Positions 34,550 through 46,788 are shown, counted from the first letter of the stretch. The stretch is DNA of 64,000 bases from Bullera alba (GCA_001600095.1 BCIX01000001.1:5729198-5793197); one strand, 5' to 3'. Numbers and translations are program-made. The notes: a model not told the origin generated them from the letters alone.

Positions 34550-37500
34550 ATGGACCCTTCCAACCTCCCATACCAGCCCAGGAAGAGAGGTGCTAGGCCA
34601 GATCGGGCTCTACCGGCTCTTCCTAGGACTGAACATGACCGACCGACCGGTGAAGCGGATGTCGAAGCGATCAACGCAGTTGAGGCCGACCAGGCGTACA
34701 TGTCCCCTCCGTCACCTCCTAAGGCTCCAACCCGCCTTCCTCCTCCTCCGCCTGCAGAAGACAGCGACGAAGCCCCCAATGCATCGGGACCTCAGCGATC
34801 AGCACAGCATCTACATCCTCACGTTTCGTCCCTGCCGTCCGGATCGCAGATGCCACCTACGACCCTCACGCCTCTGCGCGCACACTACCTCAAGAAGACC
34901 TTGGTGAACCTGCAGATGTCCCACGAGCTCATGTTGGTCACCGATCCGGTCCTCGGTGCCAACGCCCTTGGGCTGCTGGGCGACCCCTTCATACTCCCCG
35001 AGGGAGTCAAGAGAGAGGCTCTGCGAAGGGTTTCTGAAATCGCAAGGAACGAAGGTCGTCTGGGTGACCTCCCATTCATGCGATTCCTGTTCCACCAGTT
35101 CGTCCTCACATTCCCGTTCTTGACAACGGCTCCGCCAAACTTTTGGTCAGGAAAGGTCCAACCGTTCCTATCCTCCTTCCTCCTCTCGACAGGTTACAAC
35201 CGACAAACGAGTCTCAGCAAGGAGGAGGAGGCCATGGCAGAGAGTCTGATGTCAAAAGAAGAGAGGAAAGAGGCCGAAGACAAGAAGAAGCTTTGGGCAA
35301 AGGTGGAAAAGCACCTCGCACTCATGGTCGGAGTCGGTATTAAGATTGTGGGTGGAGAGGAGGTTGTGAGGATCGGCCAATCCGAGCTACGGCGGTTGGA
35401 AGCGATTCAGGAAGAGAGACGGAAGAAATGGGCAGAAAATCAGCTTCCACCACCTCCCCCTCCCTCCGCCGGCGATGGTAGTGCCGGGCTAGATAGCATG
35501 GCACGGCAGCAGCACACCACCAGCCAGGTCTTCGACGTGAACATCTTAGGTGTGAGGGTCATCACAGAGAAGGGCAGAATGAGGCACAAGCAGCACGAGG
35601 TGAGTACCCTCGAAGTGTCTTATGACTATAGCTAATGTCCATGCAGGAGTTCCTGATACGGACCCGACGACCAGGCGTAGGAGATACCTTCGTGTCCAGG
35701 AGGTATGGCGACTTCAAAAGACTAGCAGATGAGCTTCGGATCGCATTCCCCGACAACCCAACTCCTGCACCTCCCCCCAAAGACAGAACAACCGTCGCAT
35801 CGCCTGTACCCGCTGCTACAGTATCAAACAACTACTCGTACTACAACCCCTTGAGAGCTATATACGGCAACACCTCCCCTGCACCGGTGGCAGCACCCGA
35901 TCCGAACGAGTCCACCGAGACGCTAAACACTGCGGCGACGTCAACCACAACGCCTCTATCAAGGGAGAAGAACCGACTCACTCTAAGAGCATATCTCCAG
36001 AGTATCCTCTCTTACCCGTACCTGCTCAACTCGCCTATAGTCCGATCATTCCTACTCTCCAGCCCGACAAGCTTGACCCCAGCGGAAGCTATCGACTGCC
36101 GCCGGCGCTTGGAGGCGGATGCAGTGAGAGAGGAGGGCAGGAAACGTTTCAGAGAAGAAGCCGAGAGGCGAGTAGAAGCTCTGAGAGAGGGACTGGCGCA
36201 GTTTAAAGGTGATGTCCTGAGCACAGAAGGAGGCGTACAGAAGGTCTTTGAGGTGGTCAGGCGGGTGGAAAGAGTGGAGGATCTTCCCAAAGCGGAACAC
36301 AGTGTCCTCGAGTGGGGCAGGATATCGTGAGTGGAGCGTGTGCCAGTATCACCTACGCAAGCTAACTAGCGTTTAGTCTCGCTGCCACCATTTTCCAGCT
36401 GTTTGTCGCCTCCGATACAGCGTCGGAGACCCTTGCCTCGCTGAAACGGCTCCATGGCCTGATGCCATACTTTGTCCTCAAGGGTATCTTGAAGATCTCA
36501 AACCCGATGGCGATGATAAGAGGTGAGCAGAACGAGTATCGCGATTATAATAAGCTGAACAATGGCACAGGTGTACTCGACCTGTTCTTGGCAAGACCGT
36601 TCGGTGGCCAATCTTTGATACAGCGGTGAGGAGGTCCTTACTTTTACTTTGTGTGTACAACGCTGATTGAATTGCAGCATGTTTTCGTCATCACTCACTG
36701 AAGACGTGCGGCTCATCACCGAGGACATTGAGACTGTCACCGAAAAGGTGGACGACCCGGTGCTGTGCCAAAAAATCGAGCAGTATGCCAGCGCCCCGTT
36801 CGAGATTCAGGAGATATACAGGCGTGATGCTGGTGAGTTTAAATCAGCCGACCGCGTCACTGAGATGCCCAGTTGCCGAAAACGTCGATCTGCTTGTCAT
36901 CATTCTACGGTCACCGGATCCCCCTACTCTGTCCCGGCCGCAGTTCCAGCGGGTCTACAAGGCTTCTCGAGCGTACAAAGAGTACAAGACCGCTTTGGCG
37001 GAAGCTGAAGACTCGGACGACGAGGGCATCGAGCCTGAGAATGATGATGCGTGGCTGTTTGAGGATCTGAACATTCTGCTCAAGCTGTGGTCGAGGAAGA
37101 AGGAGAAGGAGCAGCTTTTGGCTCTAATCTTCGAAGTGAGTGACTACGTTGAGACTTGTGGCTGACTCTTCAGGGTGTCACCGCAGAGCTCTTAAAGGAC
37201 ATCATTACCATCTTCTACTCGCCCTTGGCACAAGTATACAAAGCAGCAAGTATAGCAGACTCGCTCGGTGATCTGCAAAACTTCCTTAACGACATGATCA
37301 GGACGGTCGAACAAGTCGAAGAGCGTGAGTTGATCCACTCTGAGCATCACTGACCTTTCCTAGTGAGCCAAGAAGACCCCGGGCGAACGGTACAAACCTT
37401 TATCGACCTGGTGCAGCGTCACGAGCAAGCTTTCTACAGCTTTGTCCACAATGTCCATTCCAAGGGACAAGGTCTCTTCGACTCGCTCATGGCTTGGATC

Positions 37501-38348
37501 GAGCTATTCCTTTCATATGCTCGCGATGGTATTGCTCAGCCTATCGACCTCGAATTTATCCTCCCGCATGCTGGATCCGAACGACAGAACATCATGGCCG
37601 AGGTCGACGCTGTCGCGCAGTATCACTACAAGCTGAAAGTCGCTCACGAGGAGAAGATTCGTCGACGATTCTACTCCGCCGGACCGGGTGGAAACAACGG
37701 CATGCCCGCCACGGGACAGTCTGCCGACGAAGCGGCATTGATGGACTCTGTCATGGCCAGTCTCAGTATCGACGAGACCACGGTCGGTGATGTCGGCGAG
37801 ATTGGTGACGAGGAGAGCGAAGGCGAGGATGAGGACGGTGAAGGGGATTACGACTATGACGAGCACAGCGAACAAAGCTCGATACGATCGGTCCCACATA
37901 CCCCCGCTCATCCGTTCACTACGGCCACGACACCAGCCTCGCCCCTGCCAGCATCGTTGCAGCCCGAAGGTGGGGACAGAAGCAGGAGGGGTTCCAGTAG
38001 TTCTGCCAGGAAGAGTCTGGACAAGATCAGATCATCCCTCGATTTCAAGCGACCTTCCCCAGATTCGGACAAAAAGCATAAAGAGGAGAAGCGACCGCCT
38101 CCAATCAAGGTGCCTAGACCGTCGGGTCAGAACAAGAAGAAAGGCAACCGCAAAGCCAAGGAGAGAGCAGCGGCGGCGGAACTACTCAAAGCGCCAGAAA
38201 CGCCAGCTATCAACGAGCTCAGGCCGTTGTTCGTGGAAGTGGTACGTGATACTGTCCGAGATTCGCGAATGGATACTGACCAAGTGCGCAGATACGTCCG
38301 CAACTCAAAGTCAAGCCCTTGAAGAAGCTGCCACCGACTGAGAAGTGA
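34550..38348 (+). CDS. PX/DUF3818 lipid-binding protein, Lec1 (YPR097W)-like
   Basis: A large cytosolic protein of roughly 1,150 residues. The Pro-rich N-terminus is followed by the PX-associated helical domain (L-T-P-L-R-A-H-Y-L-K-K-T-L-V-N-L-Q). A PX domain follows: F-L-I-R-T-R-R-P-G-V-G-D-T-F-V-S-R-R-Y-G-D-F-K-R-L, with the R-R-Y-x-D-F phosphoinositide motif, and L-S-R-E-K-N-R-L-T-L-R-A-Y-L after a Pro/Thr-rich insert. DUF3818-like helices follow (M-R-T/I-R-G-V-L-D-L-F-L-A-R-P-F-G-G-Q-S-L-I-Q-R-M-F). The C-terminus is acidic then basic, ending P-P-T-E-K. This order matches the fungal YPR097W/Lec1 family, linked to lipid exchange. The start M-D-P-S-N-L is preferred to an in-frame extension from 34442. 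Introns lie near 35600, 36330, 36523, 36627, 36830, 37135, 37324 and 38241. The stop is TGA 38346-38348. Confidence 0.85.
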
Positions 38349-38513
38349 GACTGAGAAGGGGATTGATGGGAAGGAGTACGACGATGACGTTCAGTGTTTT
38401 GGTTTTACGATTTGACTAGATCCTTCTTATGCCATTGCGATACATAGCATGTAGATGTGCTCGGATACATATGATGCCCCTCAGTCTCGTCTTCTGGCTG
38501 GGCCAAATCGGCT

Positions 38514-40328
38514 CTATGGGCATATTAGCGCTACGTCCTTGCCCGAAGACGGTTTACTTACCAGTACGACCTCTCTGATGGTGTATTTGGGCAAAAGCGT
38601 CGTCATGTCGTACTTGGCCATATCCAGGCTGCCATTAGGCAAGATGTGCTCTTGTGGAAAAGACGCCATCGACGGTATCGTAATGTACACCAAGATCACG
38701 GTCTGCGGGGTGTAAATCCAAGTCAGTCACTACGATCTCGACGACAGAAGGCGGCGGCCTTGCTGACCTTTTGAACGAGGGAGTTTACCCTCATTATGGT
38801 GTTCATCCACTTCCAGCTCATACGCTCTCCGTACCAATCCTCCCCGCTATACGGCGAGGACTTCCTGTCCTCTTCGTCGCTGTACACTGGGATCATGACC
38901 AGGGAGAATCTGACGGATGCCATCAGCGCGAGTCTTCTAACCCTGATCCAAGAGCACTCACGCGGCGTGAGAGAACACTGGGCCTTTTTTGTATAGCAGC
39001 AAATCGGTGCAGAACTTGACGCCCGATTTGACGACCCATCCGAGCGACCTGAAGTGGTGATAGCAGACGTAGGACACCAAGAACGGGTCATCGGGCAGTA
39101 ATCGGGGCACAAGGGTCGAAACACCCGATGTTGGACTGGGAGGCGAGATGAACAAAGATAATATTGCGATGGTAGGGATGTACGAGTCCTTGAAAATCCG
39201 TCAGATCCTGGTCGCTAACAAGCGAAGGATACACTCACGGACGCTTTGTCGTGTATCCTCAGCACACCGAGGGCGACAGACAAGAACCAAGCTTCCTCCA
39301 GAGACAAATGCAGTACCTCCATTTCCTGGACAATGTCCTCGTCAAACTCGCTCGCCGAGCCATCATCATCCTCGTCTTCGTCAACATCGCCGTCCCTCTG
39401 AACAGCTGGTTCTGGCTGAGCAGGAGTCTCTACTGGAGCTGTAACCGCTGCTGCTGGGACAGCAGAATCCGTGGCGGGCGTTTGAGGTGGTGGCCTCCTC
39501 TTAAATGCTTTCTTCCCCCTATTCCTATTCGTGTCCGGTCTTGTCGGTCTAACCAGGAAGGTCTGTGCTGTGAGGGTGCTGAGATCAATGGCGGAATCTG
39601 TGATGGCGGTAGAAGCGGTCGTCAGAGTCGGCGACGATCTCCCATCTGGCGTCTCTCCCGCCTCTTTCTTTGCCAGGGCAAAGGCCTCGTCCTCATCCTC
39701 ATCATCCCCACCGTCCTCCTGGTCCAAAGAAGGCTGCTCCGTCTGACCAGTGACAATGACAGCTTCCGCAGCCTTCGCCGCATCCAGCATCGCCTGCGCT
39801 CTGTCAATCTTAAACTGTTTCCTCTCCAGCCGTCGTTTCTCCCTAATCTTCTCAGCGGCAGATGCTGACATTCAGTCAGTACTTAAGAACCCTGCACGAA
39901 GACGGTCCGCTATCATACTCACATTCTCCGCCCTTGAGTATATCCAGCCGTCTCTCGCGCCATGTGGGCTCACTCCTACTCAATGTCCCTTTGCCAAAGA
40001 ACCCTCTCTGGAATAGGATATCCATATCCTCTCTATCCTCCACAATGACACACCGCTCGACCGGGTCGAACACGCCTTTGACCCGTGGCACGATCGCCCG
40101 CTTCTCATCCGACAGTGATACCGATAGCGTCGAGACGAAAGCAGATAGATAGTTACCCTTGGCCTGTTTGTTCCCTTGAGCAGGCGCTACATAGGCAGGA
40201 TGCAAGGGTGACGAGGGGAGGAGGATGGGTAAAGGCGTTCCGTACTTCTGTTGATTCATGGCATATCGTGATCGGTTGGCGGGCTTTCCAGAGAAGCCAC
40301 CGGTGCTGGGACCTGCTATAGCGGACAT
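38514..40328 (-). CDS. SEN2: tRNA-splicing endonuclease subunit Sen2
   Basis: Sen2 is the catalytic subunit that cuts the 5' splice site of pre-tRNA introns. The C-terminal nuclease fold shows [35 protein letters not shown], and later V-N-S-L-V-Q-K-T-V-I-L-V-Y-I. This places the catalytic Tyr (in L-L-L-Y), His (S-H-A) and Lys (V-Q-K-T) of the family. Upstream are [14 protein letters not shown] and [15 protein letters not shown], both conserved in Sen2. Between them a low-complexity acidic and Pro-rich insert of about 150 residues enlarges the protein. The start M-S-A-I-A-G-P is used; an in-frame ATG at 40487 is possible. The stop is TAG 38514-38516, 165 bases from the converging PX gene. Confidence 0.9.
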
Positions 40329-40617
40329 GGCGGCTTTAGGGCGACGAGGATACGAGAATGAGTGTATTGAGATGAGATTCGATGTCGAAGTGACAGTTCT
40401 CGAGGTCGAATGTTTTGACCAAACCTGGTCCAAAATTACAAGTTCAAGTGGAGGCTGCAGCAGTTCGAGACGCAGGGTTTCAGCCAAGACCGGTCACTAC
40501 GAGGGCCACTATAGTGTTACTACTGGCGCGATGCATGCTGAGGTAGCTATACAGGCTAGATGCTATCGTGATCGACTGTTACTACTGAGGCACTTTTGTA
40601 CTTGATTCTCTCGCCGA

Positions 40618-43226
40618 CTAGGCGTGATAAGGGGCAAAGGCCTTTTTAAACTTTTGCGCATCCTCCTTCTCCTCCTTCTCGCTCTGACTGCAGTCCTTCC
40701 AGTCTATACGATGATGGAGGCCGAGCAGACTGGCAAGTACCATTCTGAGAAGTCTTAGCAGGTGGTTATATCGGATCCCTGCTTGAACTCACCTGCCGAA
40801 TTGCAAGTCGAAGTTGCCCTTGAGGAGATGTACCATCTTGGTACCATCGGGACATTCGACCTTGAAGTAATTGCCATTCGAGCCCAGACGGCTGAGAGCC
40901 TTCTCGGGGTCCTCCTCCCAATCCAGGCCTTGCTTTTCCCCGGCTAATTTGAAGCTCTCGGCCACTTTTGACGACAAGTCCTTGGGGATCGGGACGATCT
41001 GAACATGTGCATGGCCTCCTCGTCCGGAGAGTCGGCCCACCTCGAATGTGACAGGGACCGCTCCGTACGCGGCGTAGCAAGACCTCAGCGAGGCTTTGTA
41101 CGACTCGAGCTCGGCAATGATGTTCATCGCGTCATCCGCTGGTATCGACAACAAAGTCGGGTGATGCGCAATGGGTATGATCTAAGGCGACGGTCAGCTG
41201 AGCCCCGGTGTAAAACTGCTTGCTCTCACCAAAACGTGCCCTCCACCTGGGACTAGAGGCTTAGATCCACCTTGGGCGATATGTGCCGGAGTGGTAGGGA
41301 TCAGCTGACCTTTCGGCAGCGTCACGTATGTCTCCTGGCCGATGGCAGTGATTAGATGCTTGGTCACCTTGGGGTTACTCAAGCAGAACCAGCCTGGACC
41401 TGTCAGCGGGCTCTTCAGGCTACCTGGTATCCACTCACATTCAGCTGGACCCAGCTCCTTCTTCTTCGACCTCTCCTGATCTCTCTGTCCGACAATAGGG
41501 CAGTCCTTGATGTAGTGTGCGCCATCGGCACCGCACGCTCGACAGACGTATCCCTCTGGAGGTGGTTTGGGTCCTCTAGGGCGATCGGCGGAAGCTCGTT
41601 CAGGGCATTCTCGGATGAAATGCTCAGTCTAGTAGGACCCTGTTAGCGTTGAAGTTTAGACGTTTGATGGACTTACCGATTGGCAGATATTACAGGTATA
41701 GCCCGGAGGCGGCTTTGAGTGATCAGTTTCCGTCTTCTGTGGACAGTCTTGGATCCAGTGCTGCTGAGCATCAGCTCTGTCCTCTGATCGGGCTATGTCA
41801 AAGTCACGACTTACACCAGGCATTTTGCAGATGTTGCAAGTATAGCTATCAGGTGGGGGACCTCGGTCTGATCATGTGTTAGTCAAAGAGTCCACCCCTG
41901 TTGACCTGAGGACGTACCGGACTTGCTCCTCTTTGCGCTGTCTCCGCCGAAAGCAGTTTCCTGGTCGTCGAGAGGGCCTCGCTTTCTGCCATTTGCTTCG
42001 TCCTTGGCTTGATCTCTAATGACGAATGGATTGGGTGTAGCGTTGGCTGGTTTGACTGGGAGTGCACTGCCGGTGGCTTGCGCGGGCAAGGTAAACGCAT
42101 AGAACCACTAGAAGACGATCAGACTTTTATTGTGGGGAAGAAATGTAGACTCACCCTGGCCTTTTTGACGCCTTGCGGCTCTTCACTGCCCAGAGAGCCG
42201 AGCTTGACACTTCTCGTCCATCTTTCGTCTTTACCGTTCGAGCCCTGCCAGCCCCATGGTTCTCTCTCCCAGAAACCCTCGCCCTCGCCCCAAAACATAT
42301 ACCTAGGTCTCGTCTTCTTGACGACTTCGGCGAACGGTGGGACATTGTCGGCTAGGGAGAAACCTAAAGAGCCGGCTGACGGGGAGAGCAGGGATAGCGA
42401 TGGCGGAGGTGACGAGAATAACAGTAGATCTACACCTTGGAAAGCCGAGGGCAGAGCTGCGTTGGCCTGTCTTGCCGATGCTAGAGATAGCTCCGCAGTG
42501 GATGTCGACGGATTGAACAGCGAGTGCGAGAGGACAGCGTCGACCGCTGGTTTGCTGATAATGGGTGAATATGGTCCCTGTGTCGCTGTCAGTCGAGATA
42601 CAAGCCGTGATTGAGATCAGCTTACTGTATCCACCCCTGAGTCGTACAATCCTTGATCGAATGCTCCGCCGACACATGCGATCTTGAGGCCCTGTGCCGT
42701 GGTGAGGACAGCAGATTTTCCTGTTTCGACGTGAGTACGCCATCCTCTCGGACATGACACCTTCCTCACCTAGAAATACGAGGTTGTTGACGACTTCACC
42801 ACCAGTCTCGCTGACTTTCGCTTGAAGACTCTCTGGCAGTGGATACTTTCCCAAGGTGAAGTATGTCGGTATGGGGACTATGTCCGAGATTAGCATGAAC
42901 CCAGCGACCAAGGTCCTGCTGTGAAGGAGAACTCACAGCTGATCCCAGCTACTTCCGATCCATCGCTCTCCTCCTTGAAGACATCGCCGGCGAGCACACA
43001 CGCGTCAAAGGGGCCATGTTTTGCGTTGATAGCTGCGATCTTGTCCACAGTCGTAGATAGTGCAGATAGCGGGGATCCTATTGCCAGGCTAAGAGGGACG
43101 GAATGGGTGATTGGTACAGAAGTGGTGGGTTGCGGGGAGAGGTAGAGGGAACATCAGCTTCACCCTCCGGTCGTATACTTTCTCTCCTGCTACGCACATT
43201 TTCAAAGCAGTAGGTTGATGAGCCAT
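40618..43226 (-). CDS. CWF19L1/Drn1-type lariat-debranching cofactor
   Basis: Members of this family bind the debranching enzyme Dbr1 and late spliceosomes. Spliced, the N-terminus reads M-A-H-Q-P-T-A-L-K-I-L-A-I-G-S-P-L-S-A-L-S, then F-D-A-C-V-L-A-G-D-V-F, the metallophosphatase-like Drn1 domain. Three CCHC zinc knuckles follow (Y-T-C-N-I-C-K-M-P-G-H-W-I-Q-D-C-P, a second with C-N-I-C-Q, and a third with C-R-A-C-G). The HIT-like CwfJ domain 1 contains C-W-F-C-L-S-N-P and G-G-H-V-L-I-I-P-I-A-H-H-P. The last part, H-A-H-V-Q-I-V-P-I-P, leads into CwfJ domain 2, ending K-K-A-F-A-P-Y-H-A then TAG 40618-40620. The first intron starts GTGCGTAG right after L-K, and the acceptor CTCTTAG gives the family-like I-L-A-I-G-S. 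It lies next to SEN2, another RNA-processing gene, without evidence of coregulation. Confidence 0.92.
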
Positions 43227-43733
43227 TGTGACTGCAGGCAAGACCAGGCCTCGATGTGGGTGGGGGTATTGCTGTTCGACAATGAACTCAGAGCGCTCAG
43301 CGCTCAAAGTCGGCTCGAAGTCGACGAAGAACTCGGCCAATCCGAGGATAATTTGGTTCCGTGCCTTGTCATGCTGCTAATCGTATGACGGTGCCATCGG
43401 TATGAGTCCACGATTGGCGCGAGTGATAGGTCAGTCGGTCTCCAGACCCTGCTCAGAGGTATACATATCGCTCCCCGTGAGATCAGAGATGATAAAGTGA
43501 CTTGATCAGTGTATCGCATACCAAACATATCGCAGAATTCCAAGTGCGGTTCGGTGCATTCGCCACTCAAGACCTCTCAGATAATGACGACTTCCTTGTT
43601 GACAAGGGATAGTCTGGTTCAGTGGTCATAATGCTTGGGAGCAAGAGCTAAGGCATGCATCGGTATTGTCATGGTGATCATGCTAGACTCTGTACAACAG
43701 CGTCGTTGCTCGGCCAAGTAGTGAACAAAACCT
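43227..43733. other. Intergenic, no gene seen
   Basis: About 500 bases upstream of the CWF19L1 gene and downstream of the next minus-strand gene. The short frames present have no recognisable content. Confidence 0.35.
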
Positions 43734-45161
43734 TCAGACGGGAGACAAACTCAGTCGAGTTCTGTTGTCTCCGAACCGCATTGGCGTTGAGGTTTCGGTT
43801 GGTGACGGACTATAAGGCATCGTCGGGGTCTTCGGCATTTGAGTGTCCTTGGGATCAGCGCAAGGTTGAGTGAAGAACCTTGGGAGTGTCGCTCCGGGAA
43901 GTGGAGACGGGGACTGGGCGAATGACTCCGGTGAATCATATCGACTTTGCTGCATCGAGCCCGTTGCTGGAGTAGTCGGTGCCGAGTGTGCATTTGCAAC
44001 TTGCTCTCCAGTCTTGACCACCGGACGAGCATATGGTGATCCTCGGGAGATGGGGTTGACCGCAGGAGTGCTCTGATGGCTGTTAGGCCGGATCGTGTTG
44101 GATGGCGGAGGCTTGACCATTCCCTTCATCCCGGCCCAGACCATAGCGAGTGTCAAACCTCCCCTCCTTGCCTCTTCCATCTGCTTCTGCAGTGTCATCA
44201 CCCTATCGACTCGCTTCAACCACTCTTGATCCGCCTTCCGCTGTTCCTGCTCCGCTGCACCTACTCCCATCCCTGTCATCCGCGCTCTGACCACCGTAGC
44301 CCGCTGCGTCCATTCCTCGACCACCCTGTCCAACAAGAACTTCACCGCCACGCCCCGCTTCGAGGCACGGTACGACATGTGGAGGTACAGAAGTGCAAAC
44401 CACAGTGCACGCAGGATGTGATCGTGAGTATGGGATATCAAGATCAAGATCCTCGGTGCCAACGATGTCGCTGTTAGGGCTCCGAAGGCTTTTTGATCCG
44501 TTTCATCATTCTCCCCACTTGTACCATGTCCCACTCGCAATGGGATCGGAACGGTCGATACTGGTCGGTAGAGCACCAAGAAGGTGTCGACGAAGGAGAG
44601 GATGTGTTCGGTGAAGGGGTTGCCGTCTTTATCGATGATACTGGCCTCAGCGCAGGGCTGGAGGTTCACAGAGCGGCAGAGCGGGGTGAGAGCCGATATC
44701 GAGACCGTACGGGCCGGGAGGTTGAGAAGACCATACAGAGCAGTCCGGACGGACTCTGCGTCTACAAGACGTAAAGCTTGTTCTCGGATCTGAATGTCAG
44801 CCTTGATCTCTATCAGAGCACTCACATCCATCCCGCGCCGCAGCGCATATGGGGTTTCTTGTTCTCGCGACCGTATACTGCTGTACTCGGAGTAGACATC
44901 GTTTGCAGGTGTCTCTGGTGTATCTATCAGTGCGGGACAAAGTCGAGGACTAGGTTGACACGCTGCATTTTCAGGCTGCCTGTGTGTGGTATCGGGTCGG
45001 TAGCTCTGATGGGGGTCCATGTTGAGGTGATGCGAGAGTGTGGTCAGCTTGCCGGCGTTATCTTTTCCACGATCACCGGCAGATAAGGGGATTAACGCAT
45101 TACTGTCAAACCAGTACAGCGAGAGGATCAGCGCAACGAGCAACAGCGTTTTTAATCCCAT
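43734..45161 (-). CDS. Hypothetical protein with N-terminal signal anchor
   Basis: An ORF of 475 codons, unrecognised. It starts M-G-L-K-T-L-L-L-V-A-L-I-L-S-L-Y-W-F, a signal peptide or anchor, then a polar region. A second hydrophobic helix lies near the middle (I-L-R-A-L-W-F-A-L-L-Y-L-H-M). A basic, coiled-coil-like stretch follows (R-V-V-E-E-W-T-Q-R-A, then Q-E-Q-R-K-A-D-Q-E-W-L-K-R). The last 130 residues are Pro/Ser/Thr-rich with S-P and T-P sites. A 36-nt stretch at 44790-44825 has a perfect GTGAGT donor, a GCTGACATTCAG end and a multiple-of-three length with no stop, so the protein may lose 12 residues by splicing. The stop is at 43734-43736. An inner start (M-D-P-H-Q-S-Y) would remove the hydrophobic N-terminus. 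Confidence 0.6.
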   Translation of the reverse strand: MGLKTLLLVALILSLYWFDSNALIPLSAGDRGKDNAGKLTTLSHHLNMDPHQSYRPDTTHRQPENAACQPSPRLCPALIDTPETPANDVYSEYSSIRSREQETPYALRRGMDVSALIEIKADIQIREQALRLVDAESVRTALYGLLNLPARTVSISALTPLCRSVNLQPCAEASIIDKDGNPFTEHILSFVDTFLVLYRPVSTVPIPLRVGHGTSGENDETDQKAFGALTATSLAPRILILISHTHDHILRALWFALLYLHMSYRASKRGVAVKFLLDRVVEEWTQRATVVRARMTGMGVGAAEQEQRKADQEWLKRVDRVMTLQKQMEEARRGGLTLAMVWAGMKGMVKPPPSNTIRPNSHQSTPAVNPISRGSPYARPVVKTGEQVANAHSAPTTPATGSMQQSRYDSPESFAQSPSPLPGATLPRFFTQPCADPKDTQMPKTPTMPYSPSPTETSTPMRFGDNRTRLSLSPV

Positions 45162-45617
45162 AAAAGGAGATTAGCTGTGCACTTAGTTTATCATCAATGA
45201 GTCCCTCCTTTGGCCTTTTAGTCATGTCGTTTATTTGGTGGGGACTGCTGGCGATCGGATTGACAGCATTTTCGCATGGTGCAAGGGGCAGCTGCGGCGT
45301 GTTGAATCGCGACGGCCGATCCAGTACTGCTGAAACCTTTGATTGTCAGCAACGCCATTCACGGTGGCCGCATTGGTCAACAAGCAATGCATCCTCTATC
45401 CCATCGCATCCAGATCGTTCTAGGGGCAGAGAGGTAGTTGATTTGAAGCTGGTATATGCCGTCTGTGATTGCTGCCACAACACTGCTGTGATTGTGCAGT
45501 GCGTAGCGGGAGGAAGGGTTTTAGAAGAGCTGGATTTTATAAGTAAAGCGTTTCTTGCGGATCTCAAGTCGCACTCACGGAAACCAACGAGACATGTACG
45601 ACCTCTCAAGGCAGTAT
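45162..45617. other. Intergenic, no gene seen
   Basis: About 450 bases between two minus-strand genes. It holds the promoter of the 43734-45161 gene and the cofilin 3' end. Confidence 0.35.
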
Positions 45618-46462
45618 CTATCGTCTAGAAGCCTTCTCCATGACTATAACGGGATGATCAGCTACACTCCCGAACCCTGACTCTCGTAACTCACCGGCGT
45701 CTTTGCTGATCTCAGAGTAGTCGGTGGCCTGGATCTCGATGTGGATACCTGTAACGAGATCAGCACGATTCCAAGCTATATAAACCTCTACTCACCATCG
45801 AGTCGTCGTCGGAGGGCGTCTTTAGACGAGGCGAAGATCATCTTGTTCTTGACGTTGGCATCATCTGGCGACCTATCACGAGAGTCAGCCGATGAACACC
45901 GCGCCCGGAAATCCACCCACCATTGGACGAAAGTCAACTTGTTCCTGATACCCTCGCCACCTGGGAGGGTGTACTCAAAGTCGTAGATGGCCCATCGGCA
46001 CTCCTTCTCTGGCAGCTCGCCGACAAACTGGTCAAAGTCCTTGTTCTCAGATGTCTTGAGGACGACGATAGATTTCTTGTCGTCGGACAGGCCGAAGATG
46101 ACGTATGCAAGCTTTTTGCCAGTCTTGAGCTCCTGGAACTTCTCAAGACACTCCTGGGTCTGTGGGGGATGCACAACGAGGCGAGGTCGCGAGAGTGTAT
46201 GATCGAGGAGGATCCAAAGGATAAGAATAACAGATGTCACATGAGGCGACACGGAAAGGGCGGAATGCGAAACGAAGGCCAGAAGAGACACGAGTGCAAG
46301 AAGGAAGAATCGTGATCAGCTCGTACACTTTGTATAGCAAGCTACGCAGAGGCTTACTGGTTGGACACCGGAAGACTATCGCGGAAAACAACACCGCATC
46401 AGCTCAAGAGTCCACATCGCGATAAGGTTGAGATATCAGCGCTCGGGGACCGGACTCACCAT
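45618..46462 (-). CDS. COF1: Cofilin (ADF family)
   Basis: Cofilin severs and depolymerises actin filaments. The spliced protein (about 140 residues) begins M-S-S-G-V-Q-P-T-Q-E-C-L-E-K-F-Q-E-L-K, the canonical start with the regulatory Ser near position 3. It continues K-L-A-Y-V-I-F-G-L-S, E-C-R-W-A-I-Y-D-F-E-Y, K-L-T-F-V-Q-W, P-D-D-A-N-V-K-N-K-M-I-F-A-S-S-K-D-A-L-R-R (the long actin-binding helix) and I-Q-A-T-D-Y-S-E-I-S, ending V-M-E-K-A-S-R-R. Coding exon 1 is the ATG alone (46460-46462). Intron 1 (46376-46459, 84 nt) is followed by an 18-nt microexon (46358-46375) and a 198-nt intron (46160-46357). An intron directly after the ATG is a known old feature of ADF/cofilin genes. Alpha-actinin lies upstream on the same strand. 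Confidence 0.95.
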
Positions 46463-46788
46463 TATGCACTGATGATGACTCGGAGAAGGGTTTCAGAGAG
46501 GTATGCGATAGAAGAGATAGGTTGCGATGCAAGAGCACTGATATCAGAACTCGCAGTGATGTCAAGCCCCCGGTGAGCGATGCGTGCGCCCCAGACAGCG
46601 CAGCCAGCCAGCAGCAGCCAGGGTGTGTCTCGTGTGGCGCTCATCGCCGTCATCACCCAATCCGCGACTGACTTCTACCGTAACTCTGAAAACGAATGTG
46701 GCACTCGTCGACCGGAGCAAACTGGCTGCATACGACCAAGCAGACTACTAATCCCAATACAACACTGCTCATCCGTATCGTACGACCC
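46463..46788. promoter_or_regulatory. Cofilin promoter region
   Basis: 326 bases between the alpha-actinin stop and the cofilin ATG, both on the minus strand. No specific element was identified. Confidence 0.4.
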
